Below, piece by piece: positions 1 to 11,742 of a DNA stretch of 21,215 nucleotides (the first letter of the stretch is position 1; the number at the start of each line of letters is the position of its first letter). The notes beneath the pieces were generated by a model. The model ran no database searches. It saw only the letters and a list, made by a program, of their open reading frames with translations, and was not told the origin of the DNA. Origin of the DNA: Proteromonas lacertae (Eukaryota > Sar > Bigyra > Opalinata > Proteromonadidae); contig NGBS01001426.1 in the NCBI GenBank assembly GCA_002245135.1, positions 1 to 21,215 on the forward strand. Direction: 5' to 3'. The position numbers were made by a program, and so were the translations under genes.

Positions 1-1954
1 TGAAAATATGGAAAAGATGTTAAGCTTTCAATCATATTTAAAGAGTTTTCAGAACAACAATGAAGAATTTGGTATAATTATTGATGGAAATAATAGATTT
101 AGATTCATTTCTGGATTTGAAGCAGAAAAATATATGAGTAATGTAAATACTAGATCCTTTATAGAAAATCCATTTGAAGAATTAAAAAACTTGGTCACAC
201 AAATTGCAAAAGGAATAAATACAGTGAAAGAATGGTTTATTAAACAAGGTGACTTAATTATCAACGGTATTAAATATGCAATTAAATCTTTAAAAGAAAT
301 GGTTTGTGGAATTATGGCTGCTATAGCTCAAATTGGTATAAAGGTGAAGGAGATGTACAATGTAATAATTGACATTTTTAATTATGATGATATGAAGAAA
401 ACATCTTTTTATGTAAATAGTTTTATAAATAAACAGTTGAAACTATCTCGAGATATGATACAATCAAAGTTAAAAGATCAGCATATTGATGTGGAAAAAA
501 TACAAAATACACTTAAAATGATAGGTTAATGTCTATAACTACTGAAAATATGATTAATTTCAAAAAACCTAAAGATGATTCACAACAGTTTGATATGATC
601 TACAGCAATAATTACATTAAAAATGCAATAGAGGAAGAGGTTTATACTGTCAAAAGCAATTATTCAAATGAAATACAAAATTAATGTCAGACATTATGAA
701 TAGTATACCAACAGAAATGCATGAAACTACTAAACTTGGTGAAATTATTAATCAAACTATTAACGAACCAATTCAGTTTAGTAATAATCCTTTAAAAACA
801 TTTGCTGAATTTTTTAAATCATTATATAGAGAAATAGCAGAATTAAGTGGAGAATTAATTAAAGTAGCAAAGGATATAGTAGAGCCAAAGATAGTTGATT
901 TTATCGATATGTTCATAAAACTGCTAAACAAACCTGTAAAAATATCCAATCATGTTATTTATATGTTTATTCATACAGATGAAGTGACATATATCTCACT
1001 TTTGTCCATGTTGATGGCATTTCCTATTAATGTATGTTATAAATTAATGAACAAAGAAAAAAAGGAGCTTTTGTAATTGATGTAACTTCAAAAAGTGATT
1101 ATTTATACAAAAGTAGATTTATTACTCATGTAATGTTATGTGGTGATGTAATGGTCAACTTCGCAATGCCTACATATATTGATATTGGTATAAATGGAAC
1201 AATCACATGATATCAAGAGTTGTATATTTTATAATGAACGTATCAGATTTATATAGTGGATTTTCATATCTATCATTATCATCATTTGTTGTTGGATTGT
1301 TTAGTTGGACAAAATATAAGTATTTAAATATATGTGCCTCATTATTCTGTGCAATTTTATCAATATTATCTGATAATAGAGTGAATAATATATGCACAAA
1401 TGCATTGATGTTCTTTTGTGATGCTGTTGATGCATTCAAAAGACCTGGCATTAGCGCAATGCTTCATGTAGCTTCTACAGCATATGCTGCATTTATCTTT
1501 GCTTTAAACATGAAAACTTTTTCATTAGTATATGAAACCAAATATTTAGGTGGAATTCTAGATGGGAAAAGCAGTAGTGTCTATGACACAATAGAAGAGT
1601 ATTTTAACAATAATATAAATATAAATTATTCATCAGTTATACTAAATGCAATTAATGAAACATCACCAATAGCACTTGTTTTTGATTGTGGAGACCCAAG
1701 ACCTACAATAATACCAATGATTGAAGGACAAATGTATGAGTTAGATAGAATAAAATCGTAGAATTACAATATCAAGCAAATGGTACAATAGGATATATTA
1801 ATATCAATGATAAATACAAAAGCGGAATAATAGATAAAAAATAGATAAATTTTACAGAATAGCATTTGAAGATAAAGATAAGATAATCGCTCTTTGTATA
1901 TTCCAAAGAAAGAAAATTCCATCAGGTATTGGATTTATAGGTGCTGTGAATTAA
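1..1954 (+). pseudogene. Gene A, copy 1 (3' part), unknown large membrane protein
   Basis: This is the C-terminal two thirds of gene A; the N-terminal part lies outside the window. It codes for the helical middle (about 8 to 529, rich in alternating hydrophobic and charged residues), the strongly hydrophobic region (about 950 to 1530) and the polar C-terminal part, which ends at TAA 1952-1954. It is interrupted about five times here. It converges on the SAM50 piece, whose minus-strand reading frame ends only about 100 bases away. The fuller description is given with the copy at 12310. No family was recognised. Confidence 0.75.
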
Positions 1955-2109
1955 AGTAACAAAACGTATAAATCTAAACCAATATATACAAATAATAATT
2001 ATTATTATTACATTTATTTTATCGAAGTATTTTTCTGTCTTCAAAGCTTATTAAACAAAAGCAAAAAATATAAACATTAAAAAAAACAATTTCTATAACT
2101 GTCATCCAC
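1955..2109. terminator. Convergent gap with AT palindrome, copy 1
   Basis: This short gap separates gene A (+) from the SAM50 piece (-). It holds a perfect 16-base palindrome, AATAATAATTATTATT, at 1991-2006, followed by T-rich sequence. A palindrome between convergent genes could serve as a two-way transcript end, but in such AT-rich DNA it may also arise by chance, so the terminator role is a guess. The minus-strand frame leaving the SAM50 piece closes in this gap, at 2051-2053. Confidence 0.3.
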
Positions 2110-2398
2110 AAATTGGAATTTTTGACATAAGCCATCTTTCATCTTCCTTGCAAAGAATGTATAATTAGCTTCTATACAACCAAAGAGTGATATTGGTATA
2201 TTAATTCCAATACCAGCTGAATATCTCATCGTTTGCTTAATATTCACCAACTCATTCTTTTTCAAAGATTTTATATTCATCACATTACCAGCTTGAGCAT
2301 ATAATCTAAATCTTGCATTTGTACTCTCAGTTATATTCCATGGGAGGTATAAACAATGATACATTTGCACCAATTGCTGTATTTCCTCCAAGATAATC
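2110..2398 (-). pseudogene. SAM50 (Omp85 family) C-terminal fragment, copy 1
   Basis: The minus strand codes for the end of the SAM50 beta barrel, the outer-membrane insertase of mitochondria. Recognisable stretches are the start DYLGG, then PWNITES, RFRLYAQAGNVMNI, MRYSAGIGINIP, EANYTF and DGLCQKFQF. They align in order with the last 120 or so residues of animal SAM50, for example DYLGG, NAGNLCNL, RWSYGAGI, LELNYC and DGVQFG. The last barrel strand and everything before DYLGG are missing. This copy has small length differences from the other two near the FIPIPW region, so its frame changes there. The piece abuts repeat R1 directly. A free-standing fragment of about 95 residues cannot form a barrel. 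Confidence 0.85.
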
Positions 2399-2791
2399 AT
2401 AGATAAAACAGATAAAACAAAATAATACAAATACACATGTATTTTTTGTATTGAAAAATAGTCGTTGATTTTTATATATTTTTTGATTTTTATGGGTTGT
2501 TCTTCTAGTATACCTTTTTTCTGATGTAAATGTGGATGATCTTTCAGTATATTTTACTTTGTTACTATTTTTAAAGTCATAAAATATTTATTCGTTGTAC
2601 ATTGTGTTTCAATGATACAATAAAATGTTGATGTACTTTAACAAAATAATTTACTATACTATACAGACATGATCGAAAGATATAATAATAGCATGAATTT
2701 TTCTACTTAGTTGATATTGTTACTGTTCTTTATGGTTATAAACGTTTATGTCATAGAATAATACCTTAATCATTCTAATACAGCCACAAAA
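2394..2791. repeat. Repeat R1, copy 1 (398 bp)
   Basis: This is the first of six copies of a direct repeat; it occurs twice per unit. It shares the stretch from TAATCATAG to CAGCCACAAAA with R2 at 4982. Beyond both edges R1 and R2 are unrelated: R1 runs into the SAM50 piece on the left and the ARS2 piece on the right. The junction with SAM50 lies in a shared run of about five to eight bases (TATGATTA), so microhomology may have guided the join. The R sequence has a long minus-strand open stretch rich in Lys, Asn and Thr, ending in a hydrophobic segment (FVLFCFICFI). Confidence 0.93.
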
Positions 2792-2827
2792 ATATATATA
2801 AATATAAAAAATATTTTATTTAAATAG

Positions 2828-3025
2828 TTGTAGAAGAGGTAGAAGATACAATAATTATGATCGATATATAATAATAATAATAATAATAATCAATCCAGTA
2901 GATTATTACCTTCAATTAGACCTCATGTTCGTTCAGTTCAACCAATGCAAACATATAAGAACTTTCTCGTATCATTAGACGATGATATTAATCCAGAAAG
3001 TGCATTAGAAAAATATCACAATTAT
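2828..3025 (+). pseudogene. ARS2/SERRATE N-terminal exon fragment, copy 1
   Basis: The plus strand codes for an arginine-rich start (RGRRYNNYDRY), an asparagine tract, and then QPMQTYKNFLVSLDDD followed by ALEKYHNY and a stop. The motif matches the conserved start of the SERRATE/ARS2 N-terminal domain; human ARS2 reads MKTFKEFLLSLDD and then AVKRYNDYK. ARS2 partners the nuclear cap-binding complex in small-RNA and transcript processing. The piece follows an AT-rich stretch ending in TTTAAATAG, which looks like a splice acceptor, so genomic DNA rather than cDNA seems to have been captured. This copy has two extra bases just before the Asn tract. The rest of ARS2 is absent. Confidence 0.85.
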
Positions 3026-3046
3026 TAGAATTAAATGATAAAAAAA

Positions 3047-4908
3047 CTATAGAATTAATGAGATTATTATCATTACAACAATTACATTCATTGAATAGCA
3101 AAATCCATCATCTACATCTGATGAATCATTAGTATATTTCATAAAATCCAATATTCTATTGATTATCAATTTAATTTATTTTGTATCATTTGTCATTTTG
3201 TCCAAATCACTCACATATGAATTAAAGTCATTATCATATTCATAAAAATCAGTTAAATTTCTTTGTATTATATATTTATCATATAAATTTGGTATTGTGA
3301 AGAAATGTAATTTACCAAGTTTAGTATTTTCACCATATCTTCTCTTTCATTCAAATATATTCCAAATTTTATATAGTCTTTTATTTCTTTATCACTTTCA
3401 CTTAAATCCATTTCTATTCTTTCAAATATTCTATAATAATGATCTTCAACAATATTAACATCATTTACATATCTTTCTTCATGAGTTATGTATTTTCCAA
3501 TTGGTATTACATTTGTTTCTAACCAATCAAATTTAAGAGTTGAGTGTTTTGTTTAATAGTTGATTGTTTCATGTTTTTTACATTTCCTGATATTGTCATA
3601 CTCATATTATCACCTGATTTTGAAAATTCAATTGTAACTTCTTGGAATTTAGGATTAGCAGTTGGACATAATTGTTTTATTGTTTCTCTATTGAAATATT
3701 ACAATTAAAACATATAGAAATACATTTTATATTCAGTCTTTATCACAACCTTCAACTGTCTCTTTCAGAATTATTTTCATTTCATTATCTGTGTCAGAGA
3801 TTGTTATTGTAGGTGAAGTAACAGTTAAATCAATTTTCTTTTCAACAAATATCTTTCTAACACTTTTGCTTTGTTTGATTTAGTTTTTTCAACATATGCA
3901 AAATCTTCACCAGATATGAAATATCCTTTATAATAATCATTTGTCACATCTTCATAAAACCAACTCAAAGTACTAGCCTTTATTTCTTTATTTATTATAT
4001 TTTCGTTAAGATTTCTCATTCTTATTATATCTTTATATGTATCTTCTATAATTTCTTGATAGTTCGTCAATCGAAGTTCTATCTCTTCTTCCATTCTTTC
4101 TTCCTTCATCGATTTTCCACTAATGATAAAAATATATTATCACCAGTTTCATATATTCCTTTATAATAAACAATATCTGATTCTGGAGATAATGAATATA
4201 ACTTAGTAACAATTTGTGAATCACCACCTAATTTCTTTATTGTTATTTCACTATAATCACTCTTATCAACCCATCTAATAATCTTATCAGTTTCTATACT
4301 ACCATTCAAATTGTCACTGTCTATATCAAGTCTAAATAAAATGATATTATTTTATTGTTTTTGATATATATTCCAATTTTGTAACTTATATCGAAAAACG
4401 AGTTTTAACAGGATATGTTTGGGGATTCACTTTAACAAGATTAATAAGAGTATCGGCTACTTCTGATAATAATGTATCTGCTATACACTAACTATTGATA
4501 TATAAAAATCACCTCGTATTACTTCAACTGTTACTGTTTTATTGAAATTTGAGATTCTTGTATTTATATCATTATATAAGCCTTCACACTTTGTTTGTAA
4601 TTCACTCAACTTGAATTCTTTGTTTTTAGTAATATCACATTTTTACCACCTGATTTGGCTATTTCAATATCTTGGCTTGAAAACATGAAAAAGGATTTAT
4701 CATCACTTAGAGTGTGATTGACAGCATAATCTTTTGTTTCATCACCCAATGTGTTTCTTCAATTGAAAATACAAACTTCTTAACCTCTGTTATTGAAACA
4801 CCTTCAATATATGCCAATTCATCATTAGTCATGATTACGGTGGGGAAAGTTTGACTTCTTACTTTCAATGCTGAAAACCAAAAAGAGCAGAACTAAATCA
4901 TTTGTCAT
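3047..4908 (-). pseudogene. Gene B, copy 1, glycoprotein-like protein of unknown family
   Basis: This is the most interrupted of the three copies of gene B (about eight breaks). Its layout equals that of the copy at 9788, where the description is given. The stop lies about 20 bases from the end of the ARS2 piece, and the 5' end lies about 75 bases from repeat R2, so B and the next gene A diverge from the R2 region. Confidence 0.65.
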
Positions 4909-4981
4909 TATTACACATATCAAAAACGTAACTATTAGAAAAAATAATTATATGATATACTCAAAAATGCTCTATTTAGGC

Positions 4982-5379
4982 TAATCATAGATAAAACAGA
5001 TAAAACAAAATAATACAAATACACATGTATTTTTTGTATTGAAAAATAGTCGTTGATTTTTATATATTTTTTGATTTTTATGGGTTGTTCTTCTAGTATA
5101 CTTTTTCTTGATGTAAATGTGGATGATCTTTCAGTATATTTTACTTTGTTACTATTTTTAAAGTCATAAAAATATTTATTCGTTGTACATTGTGTTTCAA
5201 TGACAATAAAATGTTGATGTACTTTAACAAAATAATTTACTATACTATACAGAGACATGATCGAAAGATATAATAATAGCATGAATTTTTCTACTTAGTT
5301 GATATTGTTACTGTTCTTTATGGTTATAAACGTTTATGTCATAGAATAATACCTTAATCATTCTAATACAGCCACAAAA
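4982..5379. repeat. Repeat R2, copy 1 (398 bp)
   Basis: This is the second occurrence of the R repeat in the unit, in the same orientation as R1 at 2394. It lies between the 5' end of gene B (-) and the leader of gene A (+). In R2 the minus-strand frame that crosses into SAM50 at R1 stops exactly at the repeat edge (TATGATTAG). This copy carries two extra bases near 5252 that the other R copies lack; they open a 115-residue minus-strand frame seen only here, which I therefore do not call a gene. Confidence 0.93.
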
Positions 5380-5551
5380 TCATAAGATATAATTTTTTAG
5401 GGGGTAGAAACTAAGTAACTTTTTATATAGAATATTGTAATAATAAATTGCAGATTTTGATAAAACCCTAAAAAGATATAAACCTTATATCTAGGTCTAT
5501 AACTTACTATTGTATAGGTTTTAATATATTCTGATTAGATAGTTTTTGATA
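5380..5551 (+). promoter_or_regulatory. Leader of gene A with short palindrome, copy 1
   Basis: This non-coding stretch between R2 and gene A is very AT-rich, with a GGGGG run near 5401 that is unusual for the region and an inverted repeat AGATATAA-acc-TTATATCT at 5474-5492. Its position directly before the start codon makes it the likely gene A promoter and leader. No standard promoter element could be assigned with confidence. The same leader, diverged, forms the right end of the array. Confidence 0.45.
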
Positions 5552-8500
5552 ATGAGTGTAATAAAAGGAAGTTGCGCTCTTTCATACGCTACCGCAGAAG
5601 TGGATGCTCAAATTAAATACTCAAAAAGTTTACAGACAGTCAAAATAATAATATTAACTTGATAATAACAAGGAATAATCTGGTCGTTATGCAAAACAAC
5701 AATATGTGTTGTAGAAGAAAAGAAATTTAACTAAAGAAGTAATAGAAGTTGAGGCTAATTACGTAGATGATATACCAACTTTATACGTTGGCTACTACTT
5801 AGATAGTGTTTATGTAATTCAAGTTATAAACAGTAAAATGTCGATGGTGATTGAAAGCTATAGAAATACCATAATAAGGAAAGATGATGATTCTGTAATT
5901 ATTTTTAGAGCTCTTAAAGGACCAGAAAACCCTGTAAACAGAGTAACAGTGTTTACTAATCACTTTATTAGAGATAGAAATATAGAACAAGTTGATTTGG
6001 TACCAGTAAGTGTGTGTAGCTTCAAAGAAAAAATATATGGAATATTAAAAATGACAAGAAAGCAGGATTATATCAAATTAGTGATGAATACAATATTGTT
6101 TTTAGATTATTATCAGAAGTCGAATATGGAACAACAGATATAGCAATTTGTGAGTATAAAGATGAACTATTATATGCAATTATAACTAATGGCGATCTTT
6201 ATTATGCACAAAAATCACCACATAAGTTTGCAGCTGTTTATGCTGATGTAGAAAGAATAGAGTCAACAGGACATAGTATTTTAATGTTTTTAAAGGATAG
6301 TATCTCAGAATTTGTTATTAGCGAAGGTAATCTTTGTGGATTTGACTTTTTTCCATATGTTTTTCATGTTGAAAACCCACCTAAAGAAACTAAATTAGTA
6401 GAGGCATATATAGCACAAATTGATATATATTTAGAAAGTAAAAAAAGTTTCTGATATCAATACATAGCATAACTGGAGATCAAGAAATAGTTTATAAAAA
6501 CAAGACCATACATTTACCTAAATCTACATCAGTCGATTTAGTAGAAGGATTTGGAAGATCTACAATTAATTTTCATATGCCAATAAAAGACTTCACCGCT
6601 GAACTACTGGAAGTTACTCTACATTATGATTTAAATTCAATAAGTATTGGCATAGATATTAATAAATACATTTGTCCAAAGGGTAGTCAATCTTCCTGAA
6701 GAAAAACTGAAAGAGATAAAGGTATTACAACAAAATGAAAATATGGAAAAGATGTTAAGCTTTCAATCATATTTAAAGAGTTTTCAGAACAACAATGAAG
6801 AATTTGGTATAATTATTGATGGAAATAATAGATTTAGATTCATTTCTGGATTTGAAGCAGAAAAATATATGAGTAATGTAAATACTAGATCCTTTATAGA
6901 AAATCCATTTGAAGAATTAAAAAACTTGGTCACACAAATTGCAAAAGGAATAAATACAGTGAAAGAATGGTTTATTAAACAAGGTGACTTAATTATCAAC
7001 GGTATTAAATATGCAATTAAATCTTTAAAAGAAATGGTTTGTGGAATTATGGCTGCTATAGCTCAAATTGGTATAAAGGTGAAGGAGATGTACAATGTAA
7101 TAATTGACATTTTTAATTATGATGATATGAAGAAAACATCTTTTTATGTAAATAGTTTTATAAATAAACAGTTGAAACTATCTCGAGATATGATACAATC
7201 AAAGTTAAAAGATCAGGCATATTGATGTGGAAAAAATACAAAATACACTTAAAAATGATAGGTTAATGTCTATAACTACTGAAAATATGATTAATTTCAA
7301 AAAACCTAAAGATGATTCACAACAGTTTGATATGATCTACAGCAATAATTACATTAAAAATGCAATAGAGGAAGAGGTTTATACTGTCAAAAGCAATTAT
7401 TCAAATGAAATACAAAAATTAATGTCAGACATTATGAATAGTATACCAACAGAAATGCATGAAACTACTAAACTTGGTGAAATTATTAATCAAACTATTA
7501 ACGAACCAATTCAGTTTAGTAATAATCCTTTAAAAACATTTGCTGAATTTTTTAAATCATTATATAGAGAAATAGCAGAATTAAGTGGAGAATTAATTAA
7601 AGTAGCAAAGGATATAGTAGAGCCAAAGATAGTTGATTTTATCGATATGTTCATAAAACTGCTAAACAAACCTGTAAAATATCCAATCATGTTATTTATA
7701 TGTTTATTCATACAGATGAAGTGACATATATCTCACTTTTGTCCATGTTGATGGCATTTCCTATTAATGTATGTTATAAATTAATGAACAAAGAAAAAAA
7801 AGGAGCTTTTGTAATTGATGTAACTTCAAAAAGTGATTATTTATACAAAAGTAGATTTATTACTCATGTAATGTTATGTGGTGATGTAATGGTCAACTTC
7901 GCAATGCCTACATATATTGATATTGGTATAAATGGAACAATCACATGGATATCAAGAGTTGTATATTTTATAATGAACGTATCAGATTTATATAGTGGAT
8001 TTTCATATCTATCATTATCATCATTTGTTGTTGGATTGTTTAGTTGGACAAAATATAAGTATTTAAATATATGTGCCTCATTATTCTGTGCAATTTTATC
8101 AATATTATCTGATAATAGAGTGAATAATATATGCACAAATGCATTGATGTTCTTTTGTGATGCTGTTGATGCATTCAAAAGACCTGGCATTAGCGCAATG
8201 CTTCATGTAGCTTCTACAGCATATGCTGCATTTATCTTTGCTTTAAACATGAAAACTTTTTCATTAGTATATGAAACCAAATATTTAGGTGGAATTCTAG
8301 ATGGGAAAAGCAGTATGTCTATGACACAATAGAAGAGTATTTTAACAATAATATAAATATAAATTATTCATCAGTTATACTAAATGCAATTAATGAAACA
8401 TCACCAATAGCACTTGTTTTGATTGTGGAGACCCAAGACCTACAATAATACCAATGATTGAAGGACAAATGTATGAGTTAGATAGAATAAAATCGGTAGA

Positions 8501-8693
8501 ATTACAATATCAAGCAAATGGTACAATAGGATATATTAATATCAATGATAAATACAAAAGCGGAATAATAGATAAAAAAATAGATAAATTTTACAGAATA
8601 GCATTTGAAGATAAAGATAAGATAATCGCTCTTTGTATATTCCAAAGAAAAGAAATTCCATCAGGTATTGGATTTATAGGTGCTGTGAATTAA
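5552..8693 (+). pseudogene. Gene A, copy 2, unknown large membrane protein
   Basis: This copy spans the full gene from ATG 5552 to TAA 8691-8693, about 3.14 kb, which would match a product of about 1040 residues. It is interrupted about seven or eight times. The start is set at 5552 because the first ATG after the leader lies there and because sequence shared with the diverged right end of the array stops at exactly that codon. Layout and features are those described for the copy at 12310. Confidence 0.7.
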
Positions 8694-8849
8694 AGTAACA
8701 AAACGTATAAATCTAAACCAATATATACAAATAATAATTATTATTATTACATTTATTTTATCGAAGTATTTTTCTGTCTTCAAAGCTTATTAAACAAAAG
8801 CAAAAAATATAAACATTAAAAAAAACAATTCTATAACTGTCATCCACAA
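8694..8849. terminator. Convergent gap with AT palindrome, copy 2
   Basis: The same gap as at 1955, with the 16-base palindrome at 8730-8745. The minus-strand frame that leaves the SAM50 piece continues into this gap as a hydrophobic tail (VIELFFLMFIFFAFV) and stops at 8790-8792, about 97 bases from the stop of gene A. Confidence 0.3.
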
Positions 8850-9141
8850 AAATTGGAATTTTTGACATAAGCCATCTTTCATCTTCCTTGCAAAGAATGT
8901 ATAATTAGCTTCTATACAACCAAAGAGTGATATTGGTATATTAATTCCAATACCAGCTGAATATCTCATCGTTTGCTTAATATTCACCAACTCATTCTTT
9001 TTCAAAGATTTTATATTCATCACATTACCAGCTTGAGCATATAATCTAAATCTTGCATTTGTACTCTCAGTTATATTCCATGGGATAGGTATAAACAATG
9101 ATACATTTGCCACCAATTGCTGTATTTCCTCCAAGATAATC
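8850..9141 (-). pseudogene. SAM50 C-terminal fragment, copy 2
   Basis: The same captured SAM50 piece as at 2110 and 15611. In this copy the frame is open from ANVSLFIPIPW to CQKFQF and on into the hydrophobic tail. A one-base difference from the copy at 15611 lies just before ANVSL, so the DYLGG start is in another frame here. Confidence 0.85.
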
Positions 9142-9531
9142 ATAGATAAAACAGATAAAACAAAATAATACAAATACACATGTATTTTTGTATTGAAAAA
9201 TAGTCGTTGATTTTTATATATTTTTTGATTTTTATGGGTTGTTCTTCTAGTATACCTTTTTTCTGATGTAAATGTGGATGATCTTTCAGTATATTTACTT
9301 TGTTACTATTTTTAAAGTCATAAAAATATTTATTCGTTGTACATTGTGTTTCAATGACAATAAAATGTTGATGTACTTTAACAAAATAATTTACTATACT
9401 ATACAGACATGATCGAAAGATATAATAATAGCATGAATTTTTCTACTTAGTTGATATTGTTACTGTTCTTTATGGTTATAAACGTTTATGTCATAGAATA
9501 ATACCTTAATCATTCTAATACAGCCACAAAA
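9137..9531. repeat. Repeat R1, copy 2 (395 bp)
   Basis: The R repeat between the SAM50 and ARS2 pieces of the second unit. It is near-identical to the other R copies apart from homopolymer length. Confidence 0.93.
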
Positions 9532-9567
9532 ATATATATAAATATAAAAAATATTTTATTTAAATAG

Positions 9568-9763
9568 TTGTAGAAGAGGTAGAAGATACAATAATTATGA
9601 TCGATATAATAATAATAATAATAATAATCAATCCAGTAGATTATTACCTTCAATTAGACCTCATGTTCGTTCAGTTCAACCAATGCAAACATATAAGAAC
9701 TTTCTCGTATCATTAGACGATGATATTAATCCAGAAAGTGCATTAGAAAAATATCACAATTAT
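9568..9763 (+). pseudogene. ARS2/SERRATE N-terminal exon fragment, copy 2
   Basis: This copy reads open from the splice-acceptor-like TTTAAATAG through the Arg-rich start, seven Asn codons, SSRLLPSIRPHVRSVQPM, QTYKNFLVSLDDDINPESAL and EKYHNY, then meets a TAG at 9764-9766. In full-length ARS2 the conserved domain continues after this Tyr with a basic helix, which is missing. Only about 25 bases separate the piece from the converging stop of gene B. Confidence 0.87.
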
Positions 9764-9787
9764 TAGAATTAAATGATAAAAAAAAAA

Positions 9788-11669
9788 CTATAGAATTAAT
9801 GAGATTATTATCATTACAACAATTACATTCATTGAATAGCAAAATCCATCATCTACATCTGATGAATCATTAGTATATTTCATAAAATCCAATATTCTAT
9901 TGATTATCAAATTTAATTTATTATTTGTATCATTTGTCATTTTGTCCAAATCACTCACATATGAATTAAAGTCATTATCATATTCATAAAAATCAGTTAA
10001 ATTTCTTTGTATTATATATTTATCATATAAATTTGGTATTGTGAAGAAATGTAATTTACCAAGTTTAGTATTTTCACCCATATCTTCTCTTTCATTCAAA
10101 TATATTCCAAATTTTATATAGTCTTTTATTTCTTTATCACTTTCACTTAAATCCATTTCTATTCTTTCAAATATTCTATAATAATGATCTTCAACAATAT
10201 TAACATCATTTACATATCTTTCTTCATGAGTTATGTATTTTCCAATTGGTATTACATTTGTTTCTAAACCAATCAAATTTAAGAGTTGAGTGTTTTGTTT
10301 AATAGTTGATTGTTTCATGTTTTTTACATTTCCTGATATTGTCATACTCATATTATCACCTGATTTTTGAAAATTCAATTGTAACTTCTTGGAATTTAGG
10401 ATTAGCAGTTGGACATAATTGTTTTATTGTTTCTCTATTGAAATATTACAATTAAAACATATAGAAATACATTTTATATTCAGTCTTATTATCACAACCT
10501 TCAACTGTCTCTTTCAGAATTATTTTCATTTCATTATCTGTGTCAGAGATTGTTATTGTAGGTGAAGTAACAGTTAAATCAATTTTCTTTTCAACAAATA
10601 TCTTTCTAACACTTTTGCTTTGTTTGATTTAGTTTTTTCAACATATGCAAAATCTTCACCAGATATGAAATATCCTTTATAATAATCATTTGTCACATCT
10701 TCATAAAACCAACTATCAACAGTACTAGCCTTTATTTCTTTATTTATTATATTTTCGTTAAGATTTCTCATTCTTATTATATCTTTATATGTATCTTCTA
10801 TAATTTCTTGATAGTTCGTCAATCGAAGTTCTATCTCTTCTTCCATTCTTTCTTCCTTCATCGATTTTCCCACTAATGATAAAAATATATTATCACCAGT
10901 TTCATATATTCCTTTATAATAAACAATATCTGATTCTGGAGATAATGAATATAACTTAGTAACAATTTGTGAATCACCACCTAATTTCTTTATTGTTATT
11001 TCACTATAATCACTCTTATCAACCCATCTAATAATCTTATCAGTTTCTATACTACCATTCAAATTGTCACTGTCTATATCAAGTCTAAATAAAAATGATA
11101 TTATTTTATTGTTTTTGATATATATTCCAATTTTGTAACTTATATCGAAAAAACGAGTTTTAACAGGATATGTTTGGGGATTCACTTTAACAAGATTAAT
11201 AAGAGTATCGGCTACTTCTGATAATAATGTATCTGCTATACCACTAACTATTGATATATAAAAATCACCTCGTATTACTTCAACTGTTACTGTTTTATTG
11301 AAATTTGAGATTCTTGTATTTATATCATTATATAAGCCTTCACACTTTGTTTGTAATTCACTCAACTTGAATTCTTTGTTTTTAGTAATATCACATTTTT
11401 TACCACCTGATTTGGCTATTTCAATAATCTTGGCTTGAAAACATGAAAAAGGATTTATCATCACTTAGAGTGTGATTGACAGCATAATCTTTTGTTTCAT
11501 CACCCCAATGTGTTTCTTCAATTGAAAATACAAACTTCTTAACCTCTGTTATTGAAACACCTTCAATATATGCCAATTCATCATTAGTCATGATTACGGT
11601 GGGGAAAGTTTGACTTCTTACTTTCAATGCTGAAAACCAAAAAAGAGCAGAAACTAAATCATTTGTCAT
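9788..11669 (-). pseudogene. Gene B, copy 2, glycoprotein-like protein of unknown family
   Basis: This is the least interrupted copy of gene B (about three breaks); its longest open stretch, 10574-11464, has 296 codons. The whole gene would match roughly 620 residues. Seen in the sequence: a hydrophobic N-terminal stretch (LIVTFLICVI, just before the first ATG at 11669) that could be a signal peptide; several N-X-S/T sites (NHT, NKT, NGS, NLT, NDS); few cysteines (KKCDI, TKCEG, GCDNKT); an acidic, charged middle (KEERMEEEIELRL); and a short hydrophobic C-terminus (VIVVMIIISLIL) that could be a membrane anchor. Together this suggests a secreted or type I membrane glycoprotein, perhaps envelope-like, but no family was recognised and Asn-rich coding makes chance sites common. 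The true start may lie upstream, past an acceptor-like TTCTAATAG near 11701. Confidence 0.7.
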
Positions 11670-11742
11670 TATTACACATATCAAAAACGTAACTATTAGA
11701 AAAAATAATTATATGATATACTCAAAAATGCTCTATTTAGGC

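Noticed and set aside
4935-5282. 115-codon minus-strand frame in R2 of the first unit
   Set aside because: Its upstream part is open only because of two extra bases in this one R copy; the other intact R copies stop early in that frame.
2394-5379. R1 and R2 as the two LTRs of a retroelement around gene B
   Set aside because: The repeats are direct and about 396 bp, but they lack TG...CA ends, there is no primer-binding site or polypurine tract that I can see, and no reverse transcriptase or integrase lies between them. They also flank gene A in the same way.
9788-11669. Gene B as a HAP2 or other class II fusion protein
   Set aside because: A signal-like start and hydrophobic end fit, but the cysteine-rich pattern of HAP2 is missing and no diagnostic motif was seen.
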